Notes: generated by a model not told the origin, from the sequence alone. DNA of 64,000 bases from Mucilaginibacter kameinonensis (GCF_003675385.1 NZ_RCWZ01000001.1:1364001-1428000), one strand, 5' to 3'. Counted from the stretch's first letter, positions 35,086 to 44,843 are shown. Numbers and translations: made by a program.

Positions 35086-35388
35086 ATGGTAATGCTGTCC
35101 GGCATCAATAAATACATCTTAAATATCAAAATGTGTATTGGTACCAGGGTTTATATGGCAATATTTGACTCACACCAAATTATGATGAGTTGTTTAAAAA
35201 CGATGTTTATTCAGAAGCTGTATAACGCTGCTGTCCATTTAAAAATTCGCTGCGTATATTGTATAGCCGAATGTGCCGCCCCTAAAGTGAAAAAATAACC
35301 TGTTTTAAACAACACCTAAATTAATATTAAGTTTATAGCTTTCTAATTATCAGTCAAATCCATCCATTACGCAACAATAAACCACAAA
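35086..35388 (+). promoter_or_regulatory. Divergent AraC regulator / isomerase control region
   Basis: 303 bp, AT-rich, lying between the divergent AraC gene and the isomerase gene. It should hold both promoters and AraC sites, but I could not identify a clear -7 match or direct-repeat operator. A 70-codon open frame inside (35086-35298) has no protein-like features. Confidence 0.4.
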
Positions 35389-36837
35389 ATGAATACTTCC
35401 GGCAATCAAATAACCCCAGGCCTTAAAATTGGACTTTTCGGTATCGGCCTTAATACTTATTGGGATCAGTTTGAAGGGCTTGAACAGCGGCTATCGGGTT
35501 ACGTGGATGAGGTAGCAGATAAGCTTGCCGGTTTTGGTTCGGGAGTGGTTAATCTCGGGCTTATTGATACACCGCAAAAGGCATTTGAAGCGGGCAGCCA
35601 TTTTCGCCGGGAAGATGTGGACCTGATATTTTTATACGTTACCACTTACGCGTTATCATCCACCGTATTGCCCGTTGTAAAAAAAGCTAAAGTTCCGGTG
35701 GTGATCCTGAACCTTACGCCGGGCGCGGCTATTGATTACACGGCTTTCAACAAAATGCAAAACCGCACAGCCATGACCGGCGAATGGCTGGCCTATTGCT
35801 CGGCTTGCCCGGTACCCGAAATAGCCAATGTGTTTAAACGGGCCACTATTCCTTTTTATCAAATAACGGGCATGCTGCATAACGATCCGCATGTTTGGCA
35901 GCAGGTAGAAGAGTGGATAGCCGCGGCTAAAGTGGCCAACACCATGTACCACAACACATTGGGAATTATGGGCAATTACTATGGTGGTATGCTGGATATC
36001 TATTCCGACCTCACGCTGCAGTGCGCCACATTTGGCGGCCATATTGAAATTATGGAGGTTGATGAGCTATCGGGCTTACGCGATACAGTTCAGGAGATTG
36101 AGGTTAAAGACAAGCTAAAAGAGTTTCACGAACGGTTTGATGTCCAGTCTGATTGTTCGGATTTTGAACTGGAACGCGCCGCTACAACCGCTGTTGCTTT
36201 GGATAAACTGGTGGCGAAATATAATCTTGGCTCCATGGCCTACTATCATAAAGGAACAGGCAATGCGGCTAATGAGGATACCATGAGCTCGGTGATCCTG
36301 GGGAATTCGCTGCTTACGGCGGCAGGTATTCCGGTAGCAGGCGAGTATGAGATCAAAAATGCCCAGGCCATGAAAATAATGGACAGTTTTGGCGCGGGTG
36401 GTTCCTTTACCGAATACTACGCCATGGACTTTAACGATGATGTGGTGCTGATGGGACATGATGGCCCCTGTCACCCGGCCATTGCCGAAGGGAAGATCAA
36501 AGTAAAGCCGCTACAGGTTTATCATGGCAAGGTTGGTAATGGCCTTTCGGTAGAGATGTCGGTGAGTCATGGCCCTGTTACCATGCTCTCGGTTGTGGAA
36601 ACGGCGGGCGGTAAAATCATTTTCCTGGTAGCAGAAGCAGAATCTGTTGCCGGGCCGATACTGGAAATAGGGAACACCAACAGTCGTTACAAATTTGCAA
36701 TCGGTGCCAGGACTTTTGTAGAAACCTGGAATTCGCATGGCCCCGCGCACCATTGTGCAGTAGGTAAGGGGCATATTGCATCAAAAATTAAAAAGCTGGG
36801 TGATTTGTTGGGAGTGGAGACAGTGAAGGTTTGCTGA
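35389..36837 (+). CDS. L-arabinose/L-fucose isomerase-like protein
   Basis: 482 residues, cytosolic. It belongs to the fucose/arabinose isomerase fold superfamily but is not the canonical AraA: motifs such as DLIFLYVTTYALSSTVLPVV, LGIMGNYYGGMLDIYSDLTLQCATFGGHIEIMEVDEL, YHKGTGNAANEDTMSSVILGNSLLTAAGIPVAGEYEIKNA and GGSFTEYYAMDFNDDVVLMGHDGPCHPAIAEG match the lineage often labelled arabinose isomerase in Bacteroidota genomes. It probably interconverts an aldose and ketose with a divalent metal. A canonical araA is also present at 41198, so this copy may act on another sugar such as L-fucose, D-arabinose or a galactosyl-derived sugar. Confidence 0.8.
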   Translation: MNTSGNQITPGLKIGLFGIGLNTYWDQFEGLEQRLSGYVDEVADKLAGFGSGVVNLGLIDTPQKAFEAGSHFRREDVDLIFLYVTTYALSSTVLPVVKKAKVPVVILNLTPGAAIDYTAFNKMQNRTAMTGEWLAYCSACPVPEIANVFKRATIPFYQITGMLHNDPHVWQQVEEWIAAAKVANTMYHNTLGIMGNYYGGMLDIYSDLTLQCATFGGHIEIMEVDELSGLRDTVQEIEVKDKLKEFHERFDVQSDCSDFELERAATTAVALDKLVAKYNLGSMAYYHKGTGNAANEDTMSSVILGNSLLTAAGIPVAGEYEIKNAQAMKIMDSFGAGGSFTEYYAMDFNDDVVLMGHDGPCHPAIAEGKIKVKPLQVYHGKVGNGLSVEMSVSHGPVTMLSVVETAGGKIIFLVAEAESVAGPILEIGNTNSRYKFAIGARTFVETWNSHGPAHHCAVGKGHIASKIKKLGDLLGVETVKVC

Positions 36838-36875
36838 TCTCGTGCAGATGAAGGTTTTTAGTGTGCGTTGATTTA

Positions 36876-37035
36876 CGAGGCACCTACGGAGCCTTAATCC
36901 GTTATTTCTTTGACTATAAACACGATACTCCTACGGAGTGCTTTGGCCAATATGCTTTTCAACTCCGTAGGAGTATCGTGTTTATAGAATTTCCGCAATG
37001 CAAAATTTTAGGGCTCCATAGGAGCCTCGTGTTAA
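36876..37035. repeat. Nested inverted repeat with a 26-bp perfect stem
   Basis: Inner arms 36914-36939 and 36962-36987 are perfect 26-bp complements (outer end CTATAAACACGATA, inner end CTACGGAGT) with a 22-bp loop. Outer arms (CGAGGCACCTACGGAGCC and GGCTCCATAGGAGCCTCG) are imperfect. It lies between the isomerase gene and araB and contains a 64-codon shadow frame only. Confidence 0.9.
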
Positions 37036-37365
37036 TAAAAGCGATACTGGCTTAGCACGCATTTTGCTCATAAGCATGATGAGGATATGATTTAATTATC
37101 TCCCAAATTAAACGTTTTACCATTCCAAAACAGCAAATCCGCTACGGGATGATGTTTTTATATTGTTAAAATAACACTAATTATCGCCTCTCCGCTGGCC
37201 CTTTCTCCAAGTCTTTTCTGTGTCTGATTTACTTATGTAATGACTTTTTTACAGGGTTTACATCTCTGCTAACCTAATAATCGATTTTACATGAATAATT
37301 TTTTAAATAAAATTTCTCTTTGTCAATAATTAAGTGTTATTTCGACAATAATTATAAATCTTTAT
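37036..37365 (+). promoter_or_regulatory. Upstream region of the araB operon
   Basis: 330 bp without a gene, very AT-rich near the end. A TTGTC...GACAA pair (37320-37324 and 37344-37348) is the only symmetric feature near the araB ATG. It could be part of an operator, but the support is weak. No TAnnTTTG element is clear. Confidence 0.35.
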
Positions 37366-39072
37366 ATGAGCAATAACCAATTAGTGATCGGTGTCGATTA
37401 TGGTTCCGATTCTGTGCGTTCTGTGATAGTGAATGCCGCAAACGGAGAAGAAATAGCATCATCAGTATTTAATTATCCCCGCTGGCGCGATGGCAAGTAT
37501 TGCGTACCTGCCGAAAATCAATTCCGTCAGCATCCGCAGGATTATATCGACGGACTTAAAGCCACCATTAAAGATTGTATTGCACAAGCCGGTGGCGAGG
37601 CCATCGCGAAAAACATAAAAGGTATCTCGGTTGATACTACCGGCTCAACCCCGGTTGCTGTTGACGCGACCGGAACTCCGCTTGCTTTAACCCCCGGTTT
37701 TGAAACAAATCCCAATGCCATGTTTGTGCTTTGGAAAGATCACACCTCGGTTAAAGAAGCCGCGCAGATCAATGAGCATGCTACAAAATTTGATACCAAT
37801 TATTTGAAATACGTTGGCGGCATCTACTCGTCGGAGTGGTTCTGGGCTAAGTTATTACACGTATTAAGGGTTGATGCACAAGTACGTGACGCCGCGGCCT
37901 CATGGGTTGAGCATTGCGACTGGATTCCGTTCCTGTTAACCGGTGGTACCGATGTTAAGGATATTAAGCGCGGCCGTTGCTCTGCAGGTCACAAAGCGTT
38001 GTGGGCAGAGGAGTTTAATGGCTTGCCTCCCGAAGAATTTTTTGTTTCCCTTGATCCGGTGCTGGCTGGTTTCAGGGATAAATTATATGAAGACACATAC
38101 ACTGCCGATGAAGCGGCCGGAAATCTTAGCGCGGAGTGGGCGGAGATATTGGGACTCTCAACCGATGTGATTGTAGGTACCGGCGCTTTTGACGCCCATA
38201 TGGGCGCGGTTGGCGGCCAGATTGAGCCTTATCACCTGAGTAAGGTAATGGGTACATCAACCTGCGATATTTTGGTAGCCCCATCAGCAGAGATGGAGGG
38301 CAAACTGGTACGCGGCATTTGCGGACAGGTTAACGGTTCGGTTATTCCGGGTATGACAGGTTTAGAGGCTGGTCAGTCGGCTTTTGGCGATACTTATGCC
38401 TGGTTCAAGAATATCCTGGCCTGGCCATTAAACAACCTGCTGTCGCAATCGCAGGTAATTGACGCAGCTACCGCCGAAGCTTTGAAAGAAGAAATTTCTG
38501 AGATGATCATCCCTGAACTGAGCAGACAAGCGGCTTTGTTACCAATTGATGAAAGTAATGAGCTGGCTATTGATTGGTTTAACGGCAGGCGTACGCCGGA
38601 TGCCAACCAGGAATTAAAAGGTGCTATTACCGGTCTGGGTTTAGGCAGCGATGCGCCAAGGGTATTCCGTGCACTGGCCGAGGCTACCTGTTTCGGAGCC
38701 AAGAGTATCGTTGATCGTTTTATCAGCGAAGGGATCCCGGTAAAAGGCATCATCGGTATTGGTGGTGTGGCAAAAAAATCATCTTTCGTGATGCAAATGA
38801 TGGCCGATGTTTTGGGTATGCCTATCCGTATTCACCAGTTTAAACACACCTGTGCTTTGGGCGCGGCTATGTTCGCGGCAGTGGTTGCGGGCATTTATCC
38901 CACCATTGAAGAAGCCATGACAGCCATGGGCCGTGGGTTTGACGTGGTTTATGAGCCAAACATTGCGCTGAAAGAGGTTTATCAGCAACGCTATAATCAA
39001 TACAGCACATTAGGCCGGTTTGTTGCCGCTGAGGTTGCCCTGAAAAATAATCCTGAACTGCAAAACGCATAA
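37366..39072 (+). CDS. araB: Ribulokinase
   Basis: 568 residues of the FGGY carbohydrate kinase family. It phosphorylates L-ribulose with ATP. N-terminal phosphate motif LVIGVDYGSDSVRSVIVNA, KGISVDTTGSTPVAVD, the ribulokinase-typical GGIYSSEWFWAKLLHVLR, HMGAVGGQIEPYHLSKVMGTSTCDILVAP and a C-terminal FGGY-like ATP region (GIGGVAKKSSFVMQMMADVLGMPI, CALGAAMFAAVVAG). It opens a tight cluster araB-araD-GH27-araA; araD begins 7 bp downstream. Confidence 0.96.
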   Translation: MSNNQLVIGVDYGSDSVRSVIVNAANGEEIASSVFNYPRWRDGKYCVPAENQFRQHPQDYIDGLKATIKDCIAQAGGEAIAKNIKGISVDTTGSTPVAVDATGTPLALTPGFETNPNAMFVLWKDHTSVKEAAQINEHATKFDTNYLKYVGGIYSSEWFWAKLLHVLRVDAQVRDAAASWVEHCDWIPFLLTGGTDVKDIKRGRCSAGHKALWAEEFNGLPPEEFFVSLDPVLAGFRDKLYEDTYTADEAAGNLSAEWAEILGLSTDVIVGTGAFDAHMGAVGGQIEPYHLSKVMGTSTCDILVAPSAEMEGKLVRGICGQVNGSVIPGMTGLEAGQSAFGDTYAWFKNILAWPLNNLLSQSQVIDAATAEALKEEISEMIIPELSRQAALLPIDESNELAIDWFNGRRTPDANQELKGAITGLGLGSDAPRVFRALAEATCFGAKSIVDRFISEGIPVKGIIGIGGVAKKSSFVMQMMADVLGMPIRIHQFKHTCALGAAMFAAVVAGIYPTIEEAMTAMGRGFDVVYEPNIALKEVYQQRYNQYSTLGRFVAAEVALKNNPELQNA

Positions 39073-39079
39073 TAACGAA

Positions 39080-39778
39080 ATGAGTAAATATGATCATATT
39101 AGGCTTAGTGCCTATAATGCCAACATGCAGCTGCCTAAACTTGGCCTTGTGCTGTTCACCTTTGGTAACGTAAGCGCTGCCGACAGAGAATTAGGTGTAT
39201 TCGCTATTAAACCAAGCGGTGTACCTTATGAAGACCTTTCACCAGAAAAAATGGTGATTGTTGATTTTGATGGCAATACCATTGAAGGTGACCTTCGCCC
39301 GTCAAGCGATACCAAAACCCACGCCGTACTTTACAAGCATTGGGATGGTATCAATGGTATTGTGCACACGCACTCTACCTACGGAACTGCCTGGGCACAG
39401 TCTCAACGTGATATCCCTATCTTCGGTACTACTCACGCCGATCATTTAACGGTTGATATTCCCTGTGCTCCACCTATGAATGATGAAATGATCAAAGGTA
39501 ACTACGAGTATCAAACCGGTTTCCAGATCATGGAATGCTTTGAAGAAAAAGGTTTGGATTACAAAGAAGTTGAAATGGTACTGGTAGGTAATCACGCACC
39601 GTTTACCTGGGGTAAAACCGCCGAAAAAGCAGTTTATAACAGCGCCGTACTTGAAGCTGTAGCCCAGATGGCCTACCTTACAGAGCAAATTGACAGAAGC
39701 GCCCCCCGCTTAAAAGATGCGCTGATTAAAAAACATTACGAGCGTAAACACGGACCTGATTCATATTACGGACAATAA
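39080..39778 (+). CDS. araD: L-ribulose-5-phosphate 4-epimerase
   Basis: 232 residues, the class II aldolase-like epimerase that converts L-ribulose 5-phosphate to D-xylulose 5-phosphate. Zinc ligands H96 and H98 (VHTHSTYGT) and H172 (GNHAPFTWG) are visible, with the phosphate-binding GNVSAADRELGVFAIKPSGV near the N-terminus and an N-terminal proton-relay Asp in the family. It completes the AraA-AraB-AraD pathway. The GH27 gene follows 5 bp later, implying co-transcription. Confidence 0.96.
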   Translation: MSKYDHIRLSAYNANMQLPKLGLVLFTFGNVSAADRELGVFAIKPSGVPYEDLSPEKMVIVDFDGNTIEGDLRPSSDTKTHAVLYKHWDGINGIVHTHSTYGTAWAQSQRDIPIFGTTHADHLTVDIPCAPPMNDEMIKGNYEYQTGFQIMECFEEKGLDYKEVEMVLVGNHAPFTWGKTAEKAVYNSAVLEAVAQMAYLTEQIDRSAPRLKDALIKKHYERKHGPDSYYGQ

Positions 39779-39783
39779 ACCTG

Positions 39784-41145
39784 ATGAAAAAAATAAACCT
39801 GTTTTTCCTGCTGCTTTGTTTTTTCGCCTGCAGCCGCTTATCGGCGCAAGTTGCAGCAACCCCACCTATGGGCTGGAACAGTTATAACTGTTTTGGCTCG
39901 GCAGTACATGAAGATGAAGTAAAAGCCAATGCCGATTACATGGCCGATCATCTGAAACAATATGGCTGGGAGTATGTAGTGGTTGACTTTTTATGGTCGT
40001 ATGATAATCCTCCGGGCAGCAATATTGGCAACCCTTTTCAATTGCGTTTACAGGATGGTTCATATGTGCCATGGTTAACTATGGATAAATGGGGAAGGTT
40101 AACTCCACAGCCAAATAAGTTTCCATCGGCTTTTGGTGGTAACGGCTTTAAACCACTTGGCGATTATATCCATAGCAAGGGCCTGAAATTTGGGATCCAT
40201 GTTATGCGAGGAATCCCGAGGCAGGCGGTTTGGGCAAAATCGCCGATAAAAGGCACCAATGGCATCACTGCAGATATGGTGGCCGATACCAACTCAAAAT
40301 GCCCATGGATGAACCATATGTATGGTTTGGATATGAAGAAGCCCGGCGCGCAGGAATACCTGAACTCGCTGTTAGAGCTTTATGCTTCATGGGGAGTAGA
40401 TTTTATTAAGGTAGATGACCTTTCGCGCCCGTACAGCAATGCAGAGGTTGAAGGTTATCAGAAAGCGATTCAGCAATGCGGCAGACCAGTTGTGCTGAGC
40501 CTGTCGCCAGGTGAAACTCCGGTTGCACAAGCAGCACACGCTACCAAATATGCCAATATGTGGCGCATGGCCGATGACTTTTGGGATAACTGGAAAGAGA
40601 TCCTGCACATGTTTGATTATGCTAAAAGCTGGGAAGGCGTAAGTGGTCCCGGTCACTGGCCAGATTGCGATATGATCCAGATAGGAAAGCTGAGCAAACG
40701 CGGGCCGGTAGGCGAAGAACGTTTCAGCCGCTTCACCCAGGATGAAGAGATTACACACATGACTTTCTGGAGCATCTTTCAGTCGCCGTTAATGCTTGGC
40801 GGTAACCTGCCCGAAAACCGTGATTTTGAGTTGAAGCTATTTACCAATGACGAGGTAATAGCGGTAAATCAAAAAGGAGCACATCCAAAACAACTGTACA
40901 AAAAAGATGGCGCTATGATCTGGTATTCACAGATTCCGGGCAGTAAAGACATTTATGCAGCCTTCTTCAATATTGGAGATGACGACAAAACCGTATCCCT
41001 GAATTTTAAAGATCTGGGCCTGAAAGGTAAAGTAACCGTACGCGATTTGTGGAAAAAGCAGGATGTTGGCCAGTACAGCTCAGGCTATCAGCAAAAAATA
41101 AATAAACATGGTGCAGCACTATTTAAACTGTCACCAAAAAACTAA
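39784..41145 (+). CDS. GH27 alpha-galactosidase / beta-L-arabinopyranosidase-like enzyme
   Basis: 453 residues with signal peptide MKKINLFFLLLCFFACSRLSAQ. GH27 motifs: TPPMGWNSYNCFG, YVVVDFLWSYDNP, KFGIHVMRGIPRQAVW, the nucleophile region FIKVDDLSRPYSNAE (D211), MWRMADDFWDNW with the acid/base Asp265 region, and MTFWSIFQSPLMLGGNLPE. A C-terminal beta domain follows. GH27 includes alpha-galactosidases and beta-L-arabinopyranosidases. Its placement inside araB-araD-araA suggests release of terminal L-arabinopyranose, but alpha-galactosidase activity is equally allowed by sequence. Confidence 0.93.
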   Translation: MKKINLFFLLLCFFACSRLSAQVAATPPMGWNSYNCFGSAVHEDEVKANADYMADHLKQYGWEYVVVDFLWSYDNPPGSNIGNPFQLRLQDGSYVPWLTMDKWGRLTPQPNKFPSAFGGNGFKPLGDYIHSKGLKFGIHVMRGIPRQAVWAKSPIKGTNGITADMVADTNSKCPWMNHMYGLDMKKPGAQEYLNSLLELYASWGVDFIKVDDLSRPYSNAEVEGYQKAIQQCGRPVVLSLSPGETPVAQAAHATKYANMWRMADDFWDNWKEILHMFDYAKSWEGVSGPGHWPDCDMIQIGKLSKRGPVGEERFSRFTQDEEITHMTFWSIFQSPLMLGGNLPENRDFELKLFTNDEVIAVNQKGAHPKQLYKKDGAMIWYSQIPGSKDIYAAFFNIGDDDKTVSLNFKDLGLKGKVTVRDLWKKQDVGQYSSGYQQKINKHGAALFKLSPKN

Positions 41146-41151
41146 ACCAAT

Positions 41152-41193
41152 TCATTAAATCACTAATTCGCTAATTCAATAAATCACTAAATA
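41152..41193. repeat. Iterated AATCACTAA words before araA
   Basis: In the 52-bp GH27-araA gap, ATTAAATCACTAATT, CGCTAATTC and ATAAATCACTAAAT recur as a short AT-rich array. It is the same style as other iterated-word arrays in this window. Confidence 0.6.
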
Positions 41194-41197
41194 GTAT

Positions 41198-42691
41198 ATG
41201 ATTGATCTGAAAACATTTGAAGTATGGTTCATTACAGGTAGCCAGAACTTATACGGAGAAGAAACACTAAAAAAAGTTGCCGAGCACTCACAGGAAATAG
41301 CTAAAGGTATCGATGGCGCGGCTAACATCCCGGTACGCGTGGTATACAAACCGGTTGTAAAATCAACCGAAGAAATTTATAACACTTTGCAGCAGGCTAA
41401 TGTTGCCGAAAACTGTATCGGTGTTATTGCCTGGATGCATACGTTTTCGCCTGCTAAGATGTGGATCAGGGGCTTAAGCATCCTTAAAAAACCGATGCTG
41501 CACCTGCATACCCAGTATAACCGCGATATTCCATGGAGTTCGATAGATATGGACTTTATGAACCTGAACCAAAGCGCTCATGGCGACAGGGAGTTCGGTT
41601 TCATGGTATCACGTATGCGCATTAACCGTAAAGTGGTTGTTGGTCACTGGCAAGATAGCGAGGTGTTGAAAGACATTGAAAGCTGGAGCCGTGCAGCGGC
41701 GGGCTGGTACGACTGGCAAGGCGCTAAATTTGTTCGCTTTGGCGATAACATGCGTTTTGTTGCCGTTACCGATGGTGACAAAGTTGAGGCTGAATTGAAA
41801 TTTGGTTTCGCGGTAAATACTTATGGTATTGGCGATCTGGTGGCTGTCGTTGACAGCATCAGCGACGCGGAGGTTAAAGCCCTTACCGACGAATACGAAG
41901 CTATTTATACCATGACCGATGATCTTAAACAAGGCGGCGCAAGGTATCAGTCGGTTTATGACGCTGCAAAAATTGAGCTTGGCTTACGTAAGTTTTTACA
42001 AGATGGCGGTTACAAAGGTTTCAGCGATACTTTTGAAGATCTGCATGGCATGATCCAGTTACCGGGTATTGCCTCACAGCGTTTAATGGCCGATGGTTAC
42101 GGTTTTGCCGGTGAAGGCGACTGGAAAACTGCCGCCTTAGTACGCGCATTTAAAGTAATGGGTGCAGGATTGCCAGGCGGTAACGCTTTCATGGAAGATT
42201 ATACCTACCACTTCGACCCGAACAATGCTTTAGTTTTAGGTTCACACATGCTTGAGGTAGATAGCAGTCTGGCTAACGGCAAAGCAGCATTGGAAGTGCA
42301 TGCCTTAGGCATTGGCGGCAAAGCTGACCCTGCCCGTTTGGTATTTAACGTAGCCGGCGGTGCAGCATTAAACGCTTCGATTGTGGATATGGGCAACCGT
42401 TTCCGTTTAATTGTTAACGAGGTTGAAGCAATTGAACCGGTAGAAGATTTGCCAAAACTACCTGTTGCAAGGGTCCTTTGGAAACCGCTTCCTGATATGA
42501 AAACCGGCTGCGCGGCATGGATCTACGCAGGTGGCGCGCACCACACCGCATACAGTCAAAACCTATCGGCCGAGCTGATCAACGATTTTGCTGATATGGC
42601 AGGTATTGAGTTTTTACGTATTGGTAAAGACACCAAGCTTGACCAGTTCAGGAACGAGATCAGGTGGAATGACGCGGCTTATAAGCTGTAA
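41198..42691 (+). CDS. araA: L-arabinose isomerase
   Basis: 497 residues, the canonical AraA length. Converts L-arabinose to L-ribulose with manganese. Motifs: [112 protein letters not shown] and the C-terminal [27 protein letters not shown]. The Glu in GEGDWK, the Glu in MEDYTYHF, and His residues in GSHMLE and HHTAY correspond to the metal/catalytic set of the family. It is the last gene of the araBD-GH27-araA cluster. Confidence 0.97.
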   Translation: MIDLKTFEVWFITGSQNLYGEETLKKVAEHSQEIAKGIDGAANIPVRVVYKPVVKSTEEIYNTLQQANVAENCIGVIAWMHTFSPAKMWIRGLSILKKPMLHLHTQYNRDIPWSSIDMDFMNLNQSAHGDREFGFMVSRMRINRKVVVGHWQDSEVLKDIESWSRAAAGWYDWQGAKFVRFGDNMRFVAVTDGDKVEAELKFGFAVNTYGIGDLVAVVDSISDAEVKALTDEYEAIYTMTDDLKQGGARYQSVYDAAKIELGLRKFLQDGGYKGFSDTFEDLHGMIQLPGIASQRLMADGYGFAGEGDWKTAALVRAFKVMGAGLPGGNAFMEDYTYHFDPNNALVLGSHMLEVDSSLANGKAALEVHALGIGGKADPARLVFNVAGGAALNASIVDMGNRFRLIVNEVEAIEPVEDLPKLPVARVLWKPLPDMKTGCAAWIYAGGAHHTAYSQNLSAELINDFADMAGIEFLRIGKDTKLDQFRNEIRWNDAAYKL

Positions 42692-42710
42692 TACTTTCTA
42701 AATTAAGAAA

Positions 42711-42743
42711 AGACTTACGAAGTTTTTAAAGCTTCGTAAGTCT
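42711..42743. terminator. Hairpin downstream of araA
   Basis: A 12-bp perfect stem AGACTTACGAAG / CTTCGTAAGTCT with a 9-nt loop, 20 bp after the araA stop. It lacks a T-run on the plus strand, so its role as an araA terminator is uncertain; it may instead act as a transcript stabiliser. Confidence 0.6.
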
Positions 42744-42755
42744 GAAATATAAACC

Positions 42756-42835
42756 GTCATTGCGAGGAACGAAGCAATCCCAAACTTTACAGATGGGCTT
42801 GCATATTGAGGGTTGCTTTGTACCCGGCAATGATG
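42756..42835. repeat. GTCATTGCGAGG-type repeat (copy 2, degenerate right arm)
   Basis: Left arm GTCATTGCGAGGAACGAAGC is intact; the right arm GGTTGCTTTGTACCCGGCAA has several substitutions. A single CCCTTTAGGGGAGGG-type arm lies nearby at about 42888-42906. Confidence 0.75.
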
Positions 42836-42927
42836 TAATGAATAAAAGAATTTAAACTTAACCAAAAGCTCTTGAAAGCGCTCGCCCTTTAGGGGAGGGT
42901 TGGGAGGGGCGACCATTAAACCTAATA

Positions 42928-44628
42928 ATGAACAAATTTGCAACTATCGATTACGTGATCTTCGTAATCTATTTTATTGTAGTTACGGGCTACGGGTACT
43001 GGGTATACAGCCGTAAAAAGATCAAAGGCGTATCCGATAGTCACGACTTTTTCCTGGCCGAAGGTTCGCTCACCTGGTGGGCTATTGGCGCTTCGCTGAT
43101 TGCATCTAACATATCGGCCGAGCAGTTTATAGGTACCAGCGGTCAGGGCTTTGAAGTAGGGCTTGCCGTAGCAGCCTATGAATGGGTTGCCGCTATAGCA
43201 CTTATCATTGTGGCTGTGTGGTTTATCCCAATTTTCCTTAAAAATAAGATATTCACCATGCCACAGTTTTTGCACAACCGTTATAACGAAACGGTGAGCT
43301 TTATCATGGCCATATTCTGGCTGTTGCTATACGTGCTGGTGAACCTTACCTCTATACTTTATCTGGGTGCTTTGGCTATCAACAACCTGATGGGGGGCGG
43401 CTACCTGCATGAGATCATTATCGCGCTATCTATTTTCGCGCTGTTTATTACCCTTGGTGGTATGAAGGTGATTGGCTTTACAGATGTTATCCAGGTTTTG
43501 GTACTGGTTATCGGTGGTTTGGCTACAACCTATATCGCGCTTACTTTGGTGAGCGAGCATTTTGGTTTAGGTAAAGATGCCATGGCCGGTTTAAACAAGA
43601 TGATGAGCGATGCTCCTGAGCATTTCAGAATGATGATGGCTAAACCTAAGCCGGGCGCACCGCAGGAAGAGATCAATAAATATCTGGCCCTGCCGGGTAT
43701 TGCCATGTATTTCGCCGGTCAATGGATTGTGAACCTGAACTATTGGGGCTGTAACCAGTACATTACCCAACGCGCTTTGGGTGCCGATCTTAAAACTGCC
43801 CGTACCGGGATCTTATTTGCCGGTTTAATGAAACTGGCCATGCCTGTAATTGTAGTTTTACCGGGTATCGCTGCCTACGTGCTATACAAAAACGGTGCTT
43901 TACAACAGGAAATGGCAACCGGCGGACATTTCAAAATAGATAACGCTTATTCGGCTATTCTTGGGTTTTTGCCTACCGGCTTAAAAGGCCTGTCGGTAGC
44001 GGCACTTACAGCCGCCATTGTGGCGTCACTTGCAGGTAAGGCCAATAGCATCTCTACCATTTTTACGCTGGATATCTACAAAAAGCATATCAATAAAGAA
44101 GCCAGCGAAAAAAACATGGTGGTATTCGGAAGACTTACCATTGTGGCTGCCCTAGTATTCTCAATCATACTTACCTGGAAAGATTTGCTGGGCATAGGCG
44201 GCGAAGGTGGTTTTACCTTCATTCAAAAATATACAGGCTTTATCAGCCCGGGTATCTTTGCTATTTTCCTTTTAGGTTTCTTCTGGAAACGTACTACCAG
44301 CGCAGCTGCTATAGCGGGTATTTTAACAAGCTTTGGTATGTCGGTATTGTTCAATAACTACGCTCCCAAACTGTTCGGTCATGAAACTTTCCTTTACACG
44401 GCTTTCCCTAATGGCAAAGGCGGTTATGAGATCCCTTTCCTGATCTGTATGGGCTTGTCGTTCCTGTTCACCATGATCGTGACGATAGGTATTAGTTTAG
44501 CCGGACCGAAGGTTAACCCTAAAGCACTCGAAATTCCGCGTAGTATGTTCAAGGTAGAAAAATCGACCATGGCATTAATTATAGTTACGCTTATACTGCT
44601 TACCATGCTTTACGTGAAGTTCTGGTAA
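42928..44628 (+). CDS. SSS-family sodium/sugar symporter
   Basis: 566 residues with about 14 membrane helices. SSS signatures: DFFLAEGSLTWWAIGASLIASNISAEQFIGTSGQGF, QWIVNLNYWGCNQYITQRALGADLKTARTG and LSVAALTAAIVASLAGKANSISTIFTLDIYKK. It resembles SGLT-type (sodium/galactose or glucose) transporters of the inner membrane. Position between araA and the mutarotase/GH51 genes suggests uptake of L-arabinose or galactose released in the periplasm. It is 236 bp downstream of araA, so it may have its own promoter. Confidence 0.94.
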   Translation: MNKFATIDYVIFVIYFIVVTGYGYWVYSRKKIKGVSDSHDFFLAEGSLTWWAIGASLIASNISAEQFIGTSGQGFEVGLAVAAYEWVAAIALIIVAVWFIPIFLKNKIFTMPQFLHNRYNETVSFIMAIFWLLLYVLVNLTSILYLGALAINNLMGGGYLHEIIIALSIFALFITLGGMKVIGFTDVIQVLVLVIGGLATTYIALTLVSEHFGLGKDAMAGLNKMMSDAPEHFRMMMAKPKPGAPQEEINKYLALPGIAMYFAGQWIVNLNYWGCNQYITQRALGADLKTARTGILFAGLMKLAMPVIVVLPGIAAYVLYKNGALQQEMATGGHFKIDNAYSAILGFLPTGLKGLSVAALTAAIVASLAGKANSISTIFTLDIYKKHINKEASEKNMVVFGRLTIVAALVFSIILTWKDLLGIGGEGGFTFIQKYTGFISPGIFAIFLLGFFWKRTTSAAAIAGILTSFGMSVLFNNYAPKLFGHETFLYTAFPNGKGGYEIPFLICMGLSFLFTMIVTIGISLAGPKVNPKALEIPRSMFKVEKSTMALIIVTLILLTMLYVKFW

Positions 44629-44657
44629 ATGGTTGAAATATTTGATTTTTGAATAAG

Positions 44658-44686
44658 AAAGTCCCGCGCGAGGCGGGCTTTTTTTA
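44658..44686 (+). terminator. Terminator after the SSS symporter gene
   Basis: G/C-rich hairpin CCCGC-GCGAG-GCGGG with flanking A and T runs ending in seven T, 30 bp after the stop. Confidence 0.85.
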
Positions 44687-44843
44687 ATTAAATATTTTAA
44701 GTGTTTTTTTAACAATTATAAATTAATTTTTATACATTGGTCTCGCTGATCACCAGTTATCAGTTTAAGCCAATTTATTTGTTCCGGAAATTATAATAGT
44801 TAAAACGGTAATGCTGTAAAAGGCAAGCTAACAACCTCAAATT

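Noticed and set aside
35086..35298. 70-codon open frame upstream of the isomerase gene
   Set aside because: Cys/Met-rich and without homology-like motifs, in the control region between divergent genes.
36861..37055. 64-codon open frame on the plus strand
   Set aside because: It lies wholly inside the inverted repeat at 36876-37035 and has no protein-like features or upstream signals.
42922..43275. 117-codon open frame on the minus strand
   Set aside because: It is antisense to the start of the SSS symporter, whose family motifs are clear, so it is a shadow.
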